From Nelumbo lutea (taxonomy: Eukaryota; Streptophyta; Magnoliopsida; Proteales; Nelumbonaceae): DNA of 64,000 bases. The first letter of the stretch is position 1; every line of letters begins with the position of its first letter. Below, one piece after another: positions 45,491 to 55,401 of the stretch. The position numbers and the translations under genes were made by a program. Below the pieces are notes generated by a model. The model was not told the DNA's origin and searched no databases. It saw nothing but the letters and a program-made list of their open reading frames with translations. The stretch lies in contig JAKGHH010000007.1 of the NCBI GenBank assembly GCA_022828595.1, positions 41,835,973 through 41,899,972 on the forward strand, written 5' to 3'.

Positions 45491-45660
45491 TTCAGACACC
45501 CACTTGCTTACTTAGGACAAAAGAAACACTACAATTGGACACCTTGGAATTCATAGTGTATGCTTAACCATGAAAACAAAAGACCTGTAGTATTCTTTTT
45601 CACAATTCCTATATCATTACATTTTTTTTCAAAAATTCATTGGTTTCTTTCTTTCCACAC

Positions 45661-46155
45661 AAGAATGGCAACAGGGCAGGTTCAGGGTGGGGCACCCCCT
45701 CCTCATCCCCGCCTCATAGCCAAAATCCTTTGCCCCATCCCCGATGGCAGGATCAGTTTAGAGCAAGGCACCCTTCCCCCATTTGGGATAGGGAATCCCT
45801 GAATTTGCCCTATTCTGAAGAAATTACCTAAAGATACATCAAGTTCCAAGGGTATTTTAGATATAGGATTATGGGAATTTCAGGGTATTTTAGGAATGTG
45901 ATTATGAGATCCTATGTTTTTTAAATTTGAGGAAATTCAAGGGTATTTTAAAAATTAATACTAAACCTATGAATATTTTAATAATTTACCACCGGGTTCA
46001 AGACGGGTTCAGGGAATTATATGCAAACCCCGTCCCCATCCCGTCCCTGATTCGGGGCAAAAGTGTTTTCCCATCCCTATTTAAGATTGGGGAAAACCTG
46101 CCCCATTCGGAACAGGGTGGGGCCCTGATTTTACGAGAAAAAATTGCCATCCCTA
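45661..46155. mobile_element. Short hAT-like non-autonomous element
   Basis: The left end AAGAATGGCAAC and the right end ATTGCCATCCCTA are inverted versions of one another (TAGGGATGGCAAT on the reverse strand). The interior is GC-rich near both ends, with GGGGCACC/CCCCGCC and GGTGGGGCCC patterns facing inward, and AT-rich in the middle. It codes for nothing. CACAC lies on both sides, but a clean 8-bp target copy is not seen. It sits inside the large CACTA-gene intron. Confidence 0.6.
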
Positions 46156-46394
46156 CACACAGTCCAGATAATAGCTGCAGGAAATATGCTCCACATAACT
46201 TTTCCTCTATGACTTAGCACTTCATCCTCCACCCCTGGATTAAATCTAGAAAGGATTTGGGCATGCAAGTTTGAAAACCAAACCGGACAGGGCCATCACC
46301 CAAAGCTGAAAAGTAAAGTTGCAGAGAATGAAGATATAATTTGATGATTCAGAATACTCACTACACAAAACAGCACCTGTCACTGGTCCCATTC

Positions 46395-46660
46395 ATTTTT
46401 AGTAATAAAATAAAAAGGAAATTTTATTAATAAAAACAAAAGGTACATCCAAAGGGTAATAAGGAATCACCACCAAAAAAAAAAGACAAAAGGTGAGAAA
46501 CAAAATTACAAAGATTGCAGTTCCAATCATGGATAAATAAAACCCAAAAGTTACAATCAAAATCGTACTTGACGATCCCCTTAAAATCCGGTTGCGCTAA
46601 AGACCAATCTCTAAATATATTCTTGCAAAAAAAAAAAAAAAAAAAACGATCCCTACGTTT
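46395..46660 (-). repeat. Probable LINE 3' end / AT-rich tail
   Basis: On the minus strand a T-run (46627-46646) is followed by 3'-UTR-like sequence. It ends with GGATGTACCTTTTG and TTATTAATAAAATTTCC, wording common at plant LINE 3' ends. No coding region is attached. Confidence 0.35.
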
Positions 46661-46739
46661 TGATCTCATTCATGCCTCTTCTAAGCAGAAAATCAATGGT
46701 TAAGCATCCAAGGGTAGTAGTCCATACCAGAAAGGCAAC

Positions 46740-48750
46740 CTTAGAGGGAACACGAGAACACCAGATTTTCCATGGGTAGGAGGTATTCCTATTTTAAGTT
46801 AGTCTGTTATAGAAAGAACAGACAGGGAAAAGTCCACATTCTGCTATGTTGGACAACCTCTGACAGCAAAAAACTTGTACACTTTTACCCAGATGTTGTA
46901 TACCTGTATGTGAATCTATGATGTATCAACAGGTGATTCACTGGAATTTTCTTTTCATTTCTGCCCTTGTAACCTGCTATGTCCAAAGTCCAAACACAAC
47001 CTTGAGGTAATATAGGTAATTTCCATGAAATTATCAAATTTTGCATATGGGGCCACAGCATCTACAAGTTAGTCTTGCCATGTCTTATAAATAGAAGTTC
47101 AGCATCCAATAAGTCTGACCATATTTTCATTCATTGCAAGATAAGCATGGGTTTATAGAAACATTTTCTCAAGATCTTTTTTAGTGTATTGGTGCTCCAG
47201 AAGGCTGTCAAAGGAAACTCTTGAGTGCTGAAATACAACAAGGATTAGTGAAAAGATGAACCTGAGGATTATCATTTCACTTGCTACAATTTGGGTAATA
47301 TTTTTGGGGAGTGGGGGACAAAGCAGAAGTTTTGAAAACAAAGCATCTCTTATTATTCTTTTGCTTTATATTATGCAACTTGTAGATAAAATCAGTTTTA
47401 GTATTTGGGTAATACTTCTTGTACAGGGGCATTAGGCAATGTTACTGTAGCATAAATTGGTTTGTTGCTGAACTTCATGTCTAATCAGATATAGTTTTCC
47501 CATTCCAAAATGAGCATTGTTAATGGTTACATCCTGTGCATGGTTTATGTTCCTTGCATTAGAATTGCAACCATCTTCACATAAGCATTCATTGATTTCA
47601 AGAAAAAGATGTGATTGATGTCCACACTCTGCTAGACAAAAGGTGTGTCATTTAGCAAGTAATACCCAAGGAAGATTTCAAACTCTAACAGCAAATCTTT
47701 CTTTAGATCTGGTGAATCTCACCTGTGCTTTGATCAAAGGATAGTGCTTGGAATTCCAGAAAGAAAAACATCTTCATACACCTAAATGCTCTGCAAGCTG
47801 TTGGAATGTGTCAATTTTCAACACTCATGCCCACAGGCAATGTAGCCCATTACATTGGTGGGTATAGATGTTAAATGTGATTCTGTTTCGAAGGTTGACA
47901 GCTCATGGGCACCTAACCTAAGAACATGTTTTCCCAATAATTTTCCTTGTTGATATAATGATGATAATGACAAAGAGAAGTCTTATCAGACCGATGAATT
48001 TAAACTACTGTGAGATCATTTGGTTTGCATCCTGAAACTTGGTTGGCATTCAGAATGATAATTCTGTCAAAATCCACTGTCCAAAAATACCAGAATCAGG
48101 TTGAAAGTTTAGGCTACACTGTAACTAGTTACAGAGTCTGCACATTGGATTTGAACCAAATGCCTTGTGGTTGGGGTTTTGGACAGAACCCTGAGGTCTG
48201 AACTTCCTGAATCCTGAACAGCCATGAGCCTACAACTATCAAGATTTATTTCAGTCATCTACACCTGATCTTTCTGATTTTCTTTTGCCTCAAATGGCTC
48301 CACTATCTTTAATTTCACAAACACCATTAGTAATAGGCAGAGACAAAATACATAATCCACTCCATTAGTAAGGGCCCACACCATCACCCCAACTTATATT
48401 AGAGATTAGAGAGAGTTGTCAAAACTGTGGCCCTCCCTTGACTCCAGCCCTGTTTACATGTGATGAGTTTAAACTGCAACTAGACGTTCTCTAGGTCCCA
48501 ACCAAGCTACTCCAAATGGTGGCAAGTACAGCTAGTTGTACAGATGACAAGTTAGAGAACAAGCTCTCGTGATGATAATATTCCTAATCCTGACTAATTA
48601 GCCGAGGTCATATTTATCTTAGTACACTGCTTTGTTTCATTAGGGTTTTGGATTTGTAATCTTTAGTTTGAAACTTTGGCTCGGTTTGAAAAGAATAGTA
48701 CACTGATATCGTCCCCTCTAATGGTTAACAAGTACCCACTAACTTAACTG
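46740..48750. other. Intron sequence without recognised feature
   Basis: This stretch forms most of the 3.55-kb intron of the CACTA second gene. No protein, RNA gene or repeat could be supported. Short frames such as 48010-48201 and 47341-47153 look like chance. Confidence 0.4.
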
Positions 48751-49548
48751 TGGGTTGTACAGGTACCATGGTAAGAAGGGCCCAATTTGCACCTATCAAC
48801 TATATAAAATGGAAAGATATGCCCCAGACTTACAGAGATGATATGTGGACAACTGTAGAGGTATAAAAGTTGTTTAAGATTATCTAAGTTATTTATTTAA
48901 GTTTTGACACTCATGATGATAAGTCTGAATTTAGTGTCATTGATTATAGTCAAAGTTTCAATTTGTGCCTAGATGCACTGAGCAAACAAAAAAGCTACTC
49001 CTACAAATTATATCTGACAAGTGGAGGCAATGGAAGAATGAAATAAAGGAAAAGGGGTATGATGAGAGTAAAACGGAAGAAGAAATGGCTGCTAATGTTC
49101 CAGATGATCGCATAGATGGAAACCACGTACACTGGTTCATTATTGGTGCTCTGAGGAGGGAAAGGTAGAGTAATTTATTATATTTATCATGAGTCAATTT
49201 AAACATTAATATTTAACTATTTTTTATTTTGTTATTCCTTTTGTAGAGAGTTAGCCAAATTAATAAAAGTAATCGAGTCAAGCTAGAAAACCTTCACTAG
49301 AAGACCTTCACTGCATTGGCACAAAAGGATTCCCTAGGCTCATTGAAGAGAAGTTTAGTTCTACATATATGTAGTATTAATTTTTTGTTCAGTATATATA
49401 TATTGTTTGAAGTTATTTTACCTTTCATGTTGTTAGACAAAAGAGGCCCACGGGGTGGCACCTACTCGTGCACAAATTTATATAGATTGGAGGATATTTG
49501 GTATTTATGTAATTTAAGTTCACAATTAAAACTACAGAATATATATAA

Positions 49549-49726
49549 ATATATTACAGAAAATATATAAAACTCCGGGCCACCGGGTCAGGCCTGCAAG
49601 AAAATGGCTGTCTGGGTAATTTAGATATATTCTGTGTTTGTGTGTACAGGAAATATATATTACAGAAAAATATACATAAAACTCCGGGCCAGTGGGTCAG
49701 TCCTGCAAGAAAAATGGTTGTCTGGG
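49549..49726. repeat. Tandem duplication, ~65-bp core, period ~110 bp
   Basis: Two copies of ATATTACAGAAAA..ACATAAAACTCCGGGCC..GTCTGGG lie at about 49549-49616 and 49656-49726. GGGCCACCGGGTCAGGCCTG in the first becomes GGGCCAGTGGGTCAGTCCTG in the second. The segment is locally GC-rich in AT-rich surroundings. Confidence 0.8.
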
Positions 49727-49739
49727 CCTAGAAATTTCT

Positions 49740-50397
49740 AGATGGAACAAGACAGGCCAGGCTGTTAACATGAAAAACTGTATAAAACAATATGAATGAT
49801 AAAAATATGATAGAATAAGCATAAGAAGCCACCAACTGAAACTAGCATATATGAATGTATTTAGGCTGTTATTATTTGCCTATCTGCATGGCTACACCTT
49901 TTTGTGTCCAATAATATCTGATTCCCCCCATCATTTATTCAAGGCACCATTCTCTACTCATCACCAGATGGGAATAGCTTAAACTTCTCTTACAGGATTT
50001 TGGAAATCTGTCTCTTTATGCTAGTCCCAATCCAGGATATAGGTTTTTTGCTTAACAGGAAACACAGGTATGAAGTATGCAAAATCACGAATGGGGTTGT
50101 ACAAGAAGCAAACATAGATGTGGCAGATAAGAAGAAGAGACATCATCCATAGTTAAGTATATAGGCATTGCTGAATTATGTGCAGCCTACTGAAAAGGAG
50201 GAATCTTTTCCTCTGGTGGTCAAAAGTGGCTTTATTTGGTTTCTTGCTTTCTTTCCCCACCACTTAATCAACTTAGTTGGTTTCTTCTCAACGACCCAAT
50301 GTGGAACCTTAGTACTAATGGATGAGGTGACAGATTGCCCATTCAATAGGCAGATGTAAAAGATTCTAAACATTTAAAAAGATAAAAAAAGAATGCC
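49740..50397. other. No recognised feature
   Basis: AT-rich sequence between the CACTA gene end and the gypsy LTR. A right-hand CACTA terminus was looked for here and not found. Confidence 0.4.
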
Positions 50398-50401
50398 CCT
50401 G

Positions 50402-50808
50402 TGTCACGGGATTAATCGACGGGGCCCTGTGCAGCGCTCGATTGGGGTCGAGAAAGCCTACAAATGCAAGCAACAACACATAAAAGGAAATAGGAGTGCA
50501 CACAAATTAGACAAAAGGCAACTTGTATTGCATTAATCAGTGGTAAGCACAAGCACACAGTACAGTGTCGAGGGGATCTCGTGCTTAAACTTTACACGCT
50601 TATGAACTCACTCGACTACCTACCTCCCCTCAAAGAGTACGTTAAGCTTTTGGGGGAGTGATAGATTGATACATCAAAATACTGAATATTCATACTACTA
50701 TTTACATAATTGCCATTGGCATACCCCTCTTTACAAAAAGAGTATAAGGACCCAACCCAAGACACTTAGATGGCGTGCTGTGGTGATGATGGTGGCTGAT
50801 CCATCACA
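50402..50808 (-). repeat. Gypsy 3' LTR (407 bp)
   Basis: Runs from TGTCACGGGATT to CCATCACA and matches 57478-57893 with few differences. A polypurine tract (AGTGGGGGAGAC on the minus strand) adjoins its inner edge at 50809-50820. Confidence 0.92.
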
Positions 50809-50820
50809 GTCTCCCCCACT
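50809..50820 (-). other. Gypsy polypurine tract
   Basis: The minus strand reads AGTGGGGGAGAC between the stop codon of pol and the 3' LTR. Confidence 0.8.
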
Positions 50821-51219
50821 CAATTCAATCTTTGTCCTTGAAGATTCTTCCTCAAGTACTCGTCCAACTTCACTGCGAACAGAAGGAGGTCTTCAGCAAG
50901 CTCCCAGGTGACTTCTTCTATAGGTCCCTTCCACTTCACCAAGTACTCCCATTTTGGTGTTTGGGAGGATTGGGACAACCTATGGTTGAGGATGGAGTCA
51001 AGGAATCGGTTCTTGGGTGGTTGGTAAGTTGGATGTGCGCGTTGGCTTTGGTTTCAGGAGGTATCTTGGTTGTCAGCATGGTAGGGTTTAAGTTGGTTTA
51101 CATGAAAGACAAGATGTACTTTTAGACATGGAGGTAGTTTGAGTTTATAGGCTGATGTACTACTTTGGATAGGATCTCACAGGGTCCCTCATTTTTCTCA
51201 CAAGCCCAGGGTGTACTCT
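50820..51219 (-). pseudogene. Gypsy integrase C-terminus with chromodomain
   Basis: The minus strand near 50960-50822 reads VKWKGPIEEVTWELAEDLLL, then LDEYLRKNLQGQRLN and a stop. This has the chromodomain signature (VKWKG...TWE). In chromoviruses it tethers integrase to chromatin marks. The region between it and 51220, with LSKVVHQPINSNYLH-like sequence, is in shifted frames. The stop at 50820-50822 immediately precedes the polypurine tract, so this is the natural pol end. Confidence 0.8.
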
Positions 51220-52225
51220 TCAAAAAAACCTAAGGCAATGGGTATAGAGTTTTACTAAGGCCAGGTCACCTAATTGGAAGTTCTCGGGTTGTCTACCTAA
51301 ATCGGTCCATTTCTTCATTCTTTTGGAGGCTTTCTCTAGTGAGGCTCGTGTGATGTCAAGGCATTCTTTCCATTCCCTAGTGAAAGTGAAGCCTCGAGGG
51401 CTTCTTCCTTGATGGTCGTTGACGATGTTGTGCGGACATCTTGGTAGTTGGCCGGTGATGACTTCAAAAAAACTCTTATTGATGGAGGACCTCTTCTGGT
51501 GTTGACAGAGAACTGTGCAATGTCCTACAATCGAACCCAATTCTTTTGTGTAGCTGATACAAAATGGTGGAGGTACTCTTCAAGGAGGGAATTCATTCAC
51601 TCTGTTTGCCCATCTGACTCTGGATGGCTGCTGCTAGAGAAGTTCAAGTTCGAACCAAGAAGCTTGAATAACTCTGTTCAGAAAGCACTAGTAAATCGGG
51701 GATCCCGATCACTAACAATGTTCTATGGGACTCCCCAATATTTCACCACGTGCTTGAAGAAAAGGTATGTCGTGTCTTCAGCTGAAAGGTGCTTTTGTGC
51801 TGGGATGAAAGTGGCATACTTGGAAAATCTATCAACAACAACAATAATGGATGCATAGTCTCCCACCTTAGAAAGACTGCTGATGAAGTCCATGGAAACA
51901 CTCTCCTAAGGTTTGAGGGAGTTGGAAGAGGTTGTAGGAGTCCGAGAGGCTTGGCACGCTCGGGCTTGTCTTGTTGGCAAATCATGCATGTCCTTGTGTA
52001 TTCTCGAACATCTTGCTCCATATGAGGCCAATAGTAGGCATGTTGTAGAAGTGCCAAGGTACGCTGCCACCCAAGGTGTCCTGCCCATAAGCTGTCATGA
52101 CATTCACGTAGGAGAGTCTTCCTCAAGTCTTCAACTCTCGGTACAAATATCCACCTTCCCTTTGTCAAAAGAAGGCCTTCTTCAACCCAAAATTGCCTAG
52201 TCTTCCCTTCACAAGTAGTTGTCAA
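51220..52225 (-). pseudogene. Gypsy integrase, frameshifted
   Basis: The frame 52225-51743 contains the HHCC zinc domain: RECHDSLWAGHLGWQRTLAL, then YYWPHMEQDVREYTRTCMIC and QQDKPERAKP. After LLQPLPTPS the frame shifts. The catalytic core continues in other frames, with KHVVKYWGVP, SDRDPRF and HPESDGQTERMN, holding the second Asp and the Glu. The frame 51540-51220 has KSFFEVITGQLPRCPH and RMKKWTDLGRQPENFQLGD. Stops occur after WGVP and WVRL. Non-functional. Confidence 0.85.
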
Positions 52226-52291
52226 TAAGCTCTGAGCAATGGGGTCCTTTTGGAGTCCTTCCTTTATGCGCTCAATGAGGTCCAGTCTGAT

Positions 52292-52744
52292 CTAGCTTTT
52301 AGAGGGACCTTCACCTGTGGATAATGCTGCAAGCTCGGCCTTCTTGCTAAGTGCATCAGCAACCCTGTTCATCGGCCCTGGCTTGTATTCTAGAGTCATG
52401 TCAAACTCCACTAAGAAATCTTGCCATCGAGCTTTCTTAGGGCTTAACTTCTTCTGTGACTGAAAGTAACTAGTAGCTATGTTGTCCGTTTTGACCACAA
52501 ACTTGGAGCCAAGCAGGTAGTGTCGCCATGTGTGGAGGTAGTGGACAATGGTGGTCATCTCCTTCTCTTGCACAGTGTACCTCTTCTTAGTATCATTCAG
52601 TTTGCGGCTCTCATAGGCGATGGGATGCCCTTCTTGCATCAAGACCCCACCGATGGCAAAGTCAAAAGCATCTGTGTGTAGCTCATACAGCTTGCTTGGG
52701 TCAGGCAAGTCGAGGACAGGTTCTGCCGAGACAGCTCTCTTCAA
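52292..52744 (-). pseudogene. Gypsy RNase H (RT_RNaseH type)
   Basis: This 150-residue frame has KRAVSAEPVLDLPDPSKLYE, HTDAFDFAIGGVLMQEG (first Asp), HPIAYESRKLNDTKKRYTVQ with EKEM (Glu), VVKTDNIA (Asp) and PGPMNRVADALSKK (Asp). All expected acidic positions are present. It is separated from RT by a single stop at about 52848. Confidence 0.87.
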
Positions 52745-52849
52745 ATCATCAAAAGCTATTTGGCAACATTCACTCCAGGTCCATATGCTAGTCTTCTTCA
52801 GTAAGTTGGTGAGGGCAGTGGCTCGTGCTAAGAATTCAGAGATGAATCT

Positions 52850-53917
52850 TCAATAGTAGTTCATGAGGCCAAGGAAGGAGCGAAGTTCGGTGACCCTGGT
52901 GGGAGGTGCCCAATCTTGAATGGCCCTGACTTTAGCTGGATCCATGCTGATTGTGCCTACTCGAATTATATGGCCAAGAAAGGACACCTCTTCTATGACG
53001 AAAGAGCATTTCTCCTTTTTAACAAATATGTCGTTGTCTCGCAAGACCTGGAAAACAGTATGAAGGTGGTCAACATGTTCCTCCAAGGTTCTACTGTAAA
53101 TTACAATATCATCAATATACACAACAACAAATTGGTCTAGGTAGGGATGAAATATTTTGTTCATAAATGTACAAAAGGTGGCTAGAGCATTAGTGAGCCC
53201 AAAGGGCATGACAAGAAACTCAAATGACCCATATCGGGTAACACAAGTTGTTTTGTGTTCATCCCCTTCGGCCTTGCTGAGCTGGTCAAAGAGGTCGGCC
53301 ACCAAAGGTATGGGATATTTGTTCTTGATGGTGAGCTTGTTGAGAGCTCGGTAGTCAATACAGAGCCGAAGAGATCCATCACGCTTTTTCTGAAACAGGA
53401 CTGGTGCTCCAAAAGGGGCCTTAGAAGGTTGAATCAACCTAGCATCCAACAACTCATTCAACTGCTTTCGTAGCTCGGCCAGCTCGGGAGGAGACATTCT
53501 GTATGGCGAGTGTGCTGGTGGTTTGGTTCCAAGCTCCAACTCAATCTTGTGATCAACTTCTCTCCTTGGGGGAAGCTTCTTCGGCAATGTGAGAGGCATG
53601 ACATCCTGGAATTCTTCTAGTGCCATTGTAATTGCTGGCGGGATATGCCCGGTTGGTTGGTCAGGCAGGTTGGAGTCCACCAATGTGGCTAGGTAAGTGG
53701 TCTCTCCTTTCCGCACTCCATCCTTGAGTTGCAATGCTGAAAGCATCTTGGGGGTGGACTTGGTCTCTAGCACAACTGGAACCATGCAAGGAGCCTGATC
53801 TTCGAATATGCACACTGAGTTGAGGAAGGGCATGGGCACCACCTTTACTTGAGTTAAGAAGTCCATGCCGAGAACAACCTGAAAATCATCCATGGGCACG
53901 ACTGAGAGGTCTATCAT
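52850..53917 (-). pseudogene. Gypsy reverse transcriptase (355-residue frame)
   Basis: The frame starts in the protease-RT linker with [20 protein letters not shown]. The RT fingers follow: [20 protein letters not shown] and [20 protein letters not shown] with DYRALN. Then come [20 protein letters not shown] and the catalytic [11 protein letters not shown] (YIDD). A gap of about five residues near [12 protein letters not shown] removes most of the block holding the first catalytic Asp. The frame ends SFLGLMNYY and then TGA where the family has Arg. This is the best-preserved pol segment of the element. Confidence 0.88.
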
Positions 53918-53923
53918 CCATTC

Positions 53924-54181
53924 CTAGTCACCAAGTTGCAAGACCACTCCACGAGCTACACCTTGTATGTGTTTGGCATTAGAGTTCATAGCCTTCAACC
54001 ATCCGACTTGCTTGGTAGGTGCAAGTTCTACTCGGGATGCCTCCTCCATAGAGATAAAGTTGTGAGTAGCACCTGTATCCACCATGGCTCTTGTGGGCTT
54101 ACCATTCAAGCGAATGTCTACATACATCAGTCCCTTCAGCTTGAACTTTGATGCTCCTTGCAGGCTCGTCTTCTTCTTCAT
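53924..54181 (-). pseudogene. Gypsy aspartic protease
   Basis: The frame reads LKGLMYVDIRLNGKPTRAMV, then DTGATHNFIS with the catalytic D-T-G, and GWLKAMNSNAKHIQGVARGV with VLQLGD. A TAG follows LQLGD at about 53921, where related elements have Trp, cutting it from the RT frame. Confidence 0.85.
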
Positions 54182-55401
54182 TGCATTGAGTCTTCATAGA
54201 GCCCCCATTCTTGTCTCCCCTGGTTCCTTCTCCTCCTCGCTATGCTCATCATCACTAAGCTTTACAAGCAAGGCATTGAGCTTCCCCCGACTAGGACAAT
54301 CCTTAGTCCAACGTTTTCCCTCACAGATGAAGCATGGTGCTGGAGGTGTTCTCTTCACAAACTAGCCACCCCTGTATCTAGAGTCTCCTTCGGGTCTCCT
54401 GTAGAACTTAAAAGTGTTGGGTTTACTTGGCCCAGAGTCTCCCTTGGGCACGTAGTAAGGTTTCCTATCACCTCCAATCTTCCCTATGCCTGGTATGAGT
54501 TGGGTTTGGGGCCGTCTTTGATTGGTCGTCTGTTGTCTACCAGTTGCTCCGCAACGGCCATGACTGTGGCGAGGTCCTTCACACCTCGTCTCTGGAGTTA
54601 AAGCTCGGCCCATTGTTGTAGACCGTCCATAAAGTTGAAGAGCAAGTTCTTGTCTGACATGTCCGTGATCTCGAGCGATAGTGCGGAGAACTCCTTCACG
54701 TACTCATGCAATGAGCCCGTGTGCTTTAGGTTCTTGAGCTTCCAACGGGCTTGGTACTCCACGTTCTCTGGATATAACTGGCATTTTATCTCGCTCTTGA
54801 ACACGGACCAGGTATCAATGGAGCATAATCCTCGCTTCGCATCGGCACATCTCCTGCGCCACCATAACATAGCAACATTAGTAAAATACATAACAACAAT
54901 ACGCACCTTGGCTGCCACCTCAACGAGCTCGACGGCGGTGAGTTCCATTTGCCACAGGAAGTTGTCAAGCTCCCGAGCATCGTGGGTCCCTACATATGAG
55001 GTAGGCTCACGGACTTTGATCTTTGGAGGGGCTGGAGCAGCAGGTGTGCTGGCTGTACTGGCCATCAGCCTCTTCAGAAGGGTCACTTCGCCCTTCTAGT
55101 CGTCGAGCTGGATCTGTAGGCACTTCACCAGGTCTTCTAGTGTGTTGTCTGGCCTGTTGGAACTGTCACCGGACTGGTCCTCTAATCTTTCTACGACCGC
55201 TGCTACGGTCTCAAGGTTGAGTTGAAGCTCGTCCACACGGTCATGAGTTTCACCAACCATTGCTTCACAGCGCACGATGCACTTGTCCATGGTCGCAAGC
55301 TTGTCAACTGACTTGTCACGCTTGCTAGGCTTTAAGCTGACGCCTTTGTCTTTGGGAGAGTTACCTCTAGGCTCGTCCTCATCATAAACCCGTGAGATCC
55401 C
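54182..55401 (-). pseudogene. Gypsy gag, main part
   Basis: The frame 55086-54598 carries the retrotransposon gag domain: DARELDNFLWQMELTAVEL, VAMLWWRRRCADAKRGLCSI, then NLKHTGSLHEYVKEFSALSL and LLFNFMDGLQQWAEL. Upstream, 55396-55096 gives GISRVYDEDEPRGNSPKDKG and a helical ALATMDKC..DELQLNLETV stretch. Frame 54613-54362 is the linker. The zinc knuckle near 54295 reads CFICEGKRWTKDC, with the His ligand replaced by Arg. Stops at about 55095 and 54362 break the frame. It is split at 55401 by the nested solo LTR. Confidence 0.83.

Larger units (their letters stand above)
34519..49510 (+). mobile_element. CACTA (En/Spm) DNA transposon, left end and both genes
   Basis: The left terminus CACTACAAGAAAA at 34519 is the classic CACTA inverted-repeat end. 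Directly after it come short subterminal repeats (34541-34640). A TNP2-type transposase gene (38.6-42.3 kb) and a Transposase_24-type gene (42.8-49.5 kb) lie downstream in the same direction, the usual order. The host before 34519 is copia RT, ending in TCA, the likely 3-bp target copy. No convincing right terminus (TTTTCTTGTAGTG) was found before the gypsy element or beyond it. The end given is the last recognised exon, not the true border. Both genes are broken. Confidence 0.75.
42822..49510 (+). pseudogene. CACTA second gene, Transposase_24 (Ptta/En/Spm) type, split by a solo LTR
   Basis: This spliced accessory gene is of the En/Spm type. Exon 1, 42822-43004, starts MGKCKRLNIVSLSSRGRDEA. 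Exon 2 starts at 43107 with the GPTRM motif (its preceding Arg codon is TGA, 43122) and KIVVQLDERGRPIGDEGK. It is broken at 43225 by a solo LTR and resumes at 45193 through LTNFIG to 45209. A 3.55-kb intron ends at 48762. Exon 3, 48763-48860, gives TMVRRAQFAPINYIKW and DDMWTTVE; the joint restores F-I-G-T. Exon 4, 48950-49164, has QTKKLLLQIISDKWRQWK and DDRIDGNHVHWFIIGALRRE. Exon 5, from 49249 to about 49371, has INKSNRVKLENLH and a TAG near 49297. The last piece, from about 49437, has APTRAQIYIDW. Exon joints are inferred from GT/AG sites and from the family reading. Confidence 0.72.

Noticed and set aside
48010..48201. 63-residue plus frame in the CACTA intron
   Set aside because: No motif and no supporting context; length expected by chance.
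52916..53140. Plus-strand frames across the gypsy RT
   Set aside because: Shadows of the minus-strand RT, which has the YIDD and other motifs.
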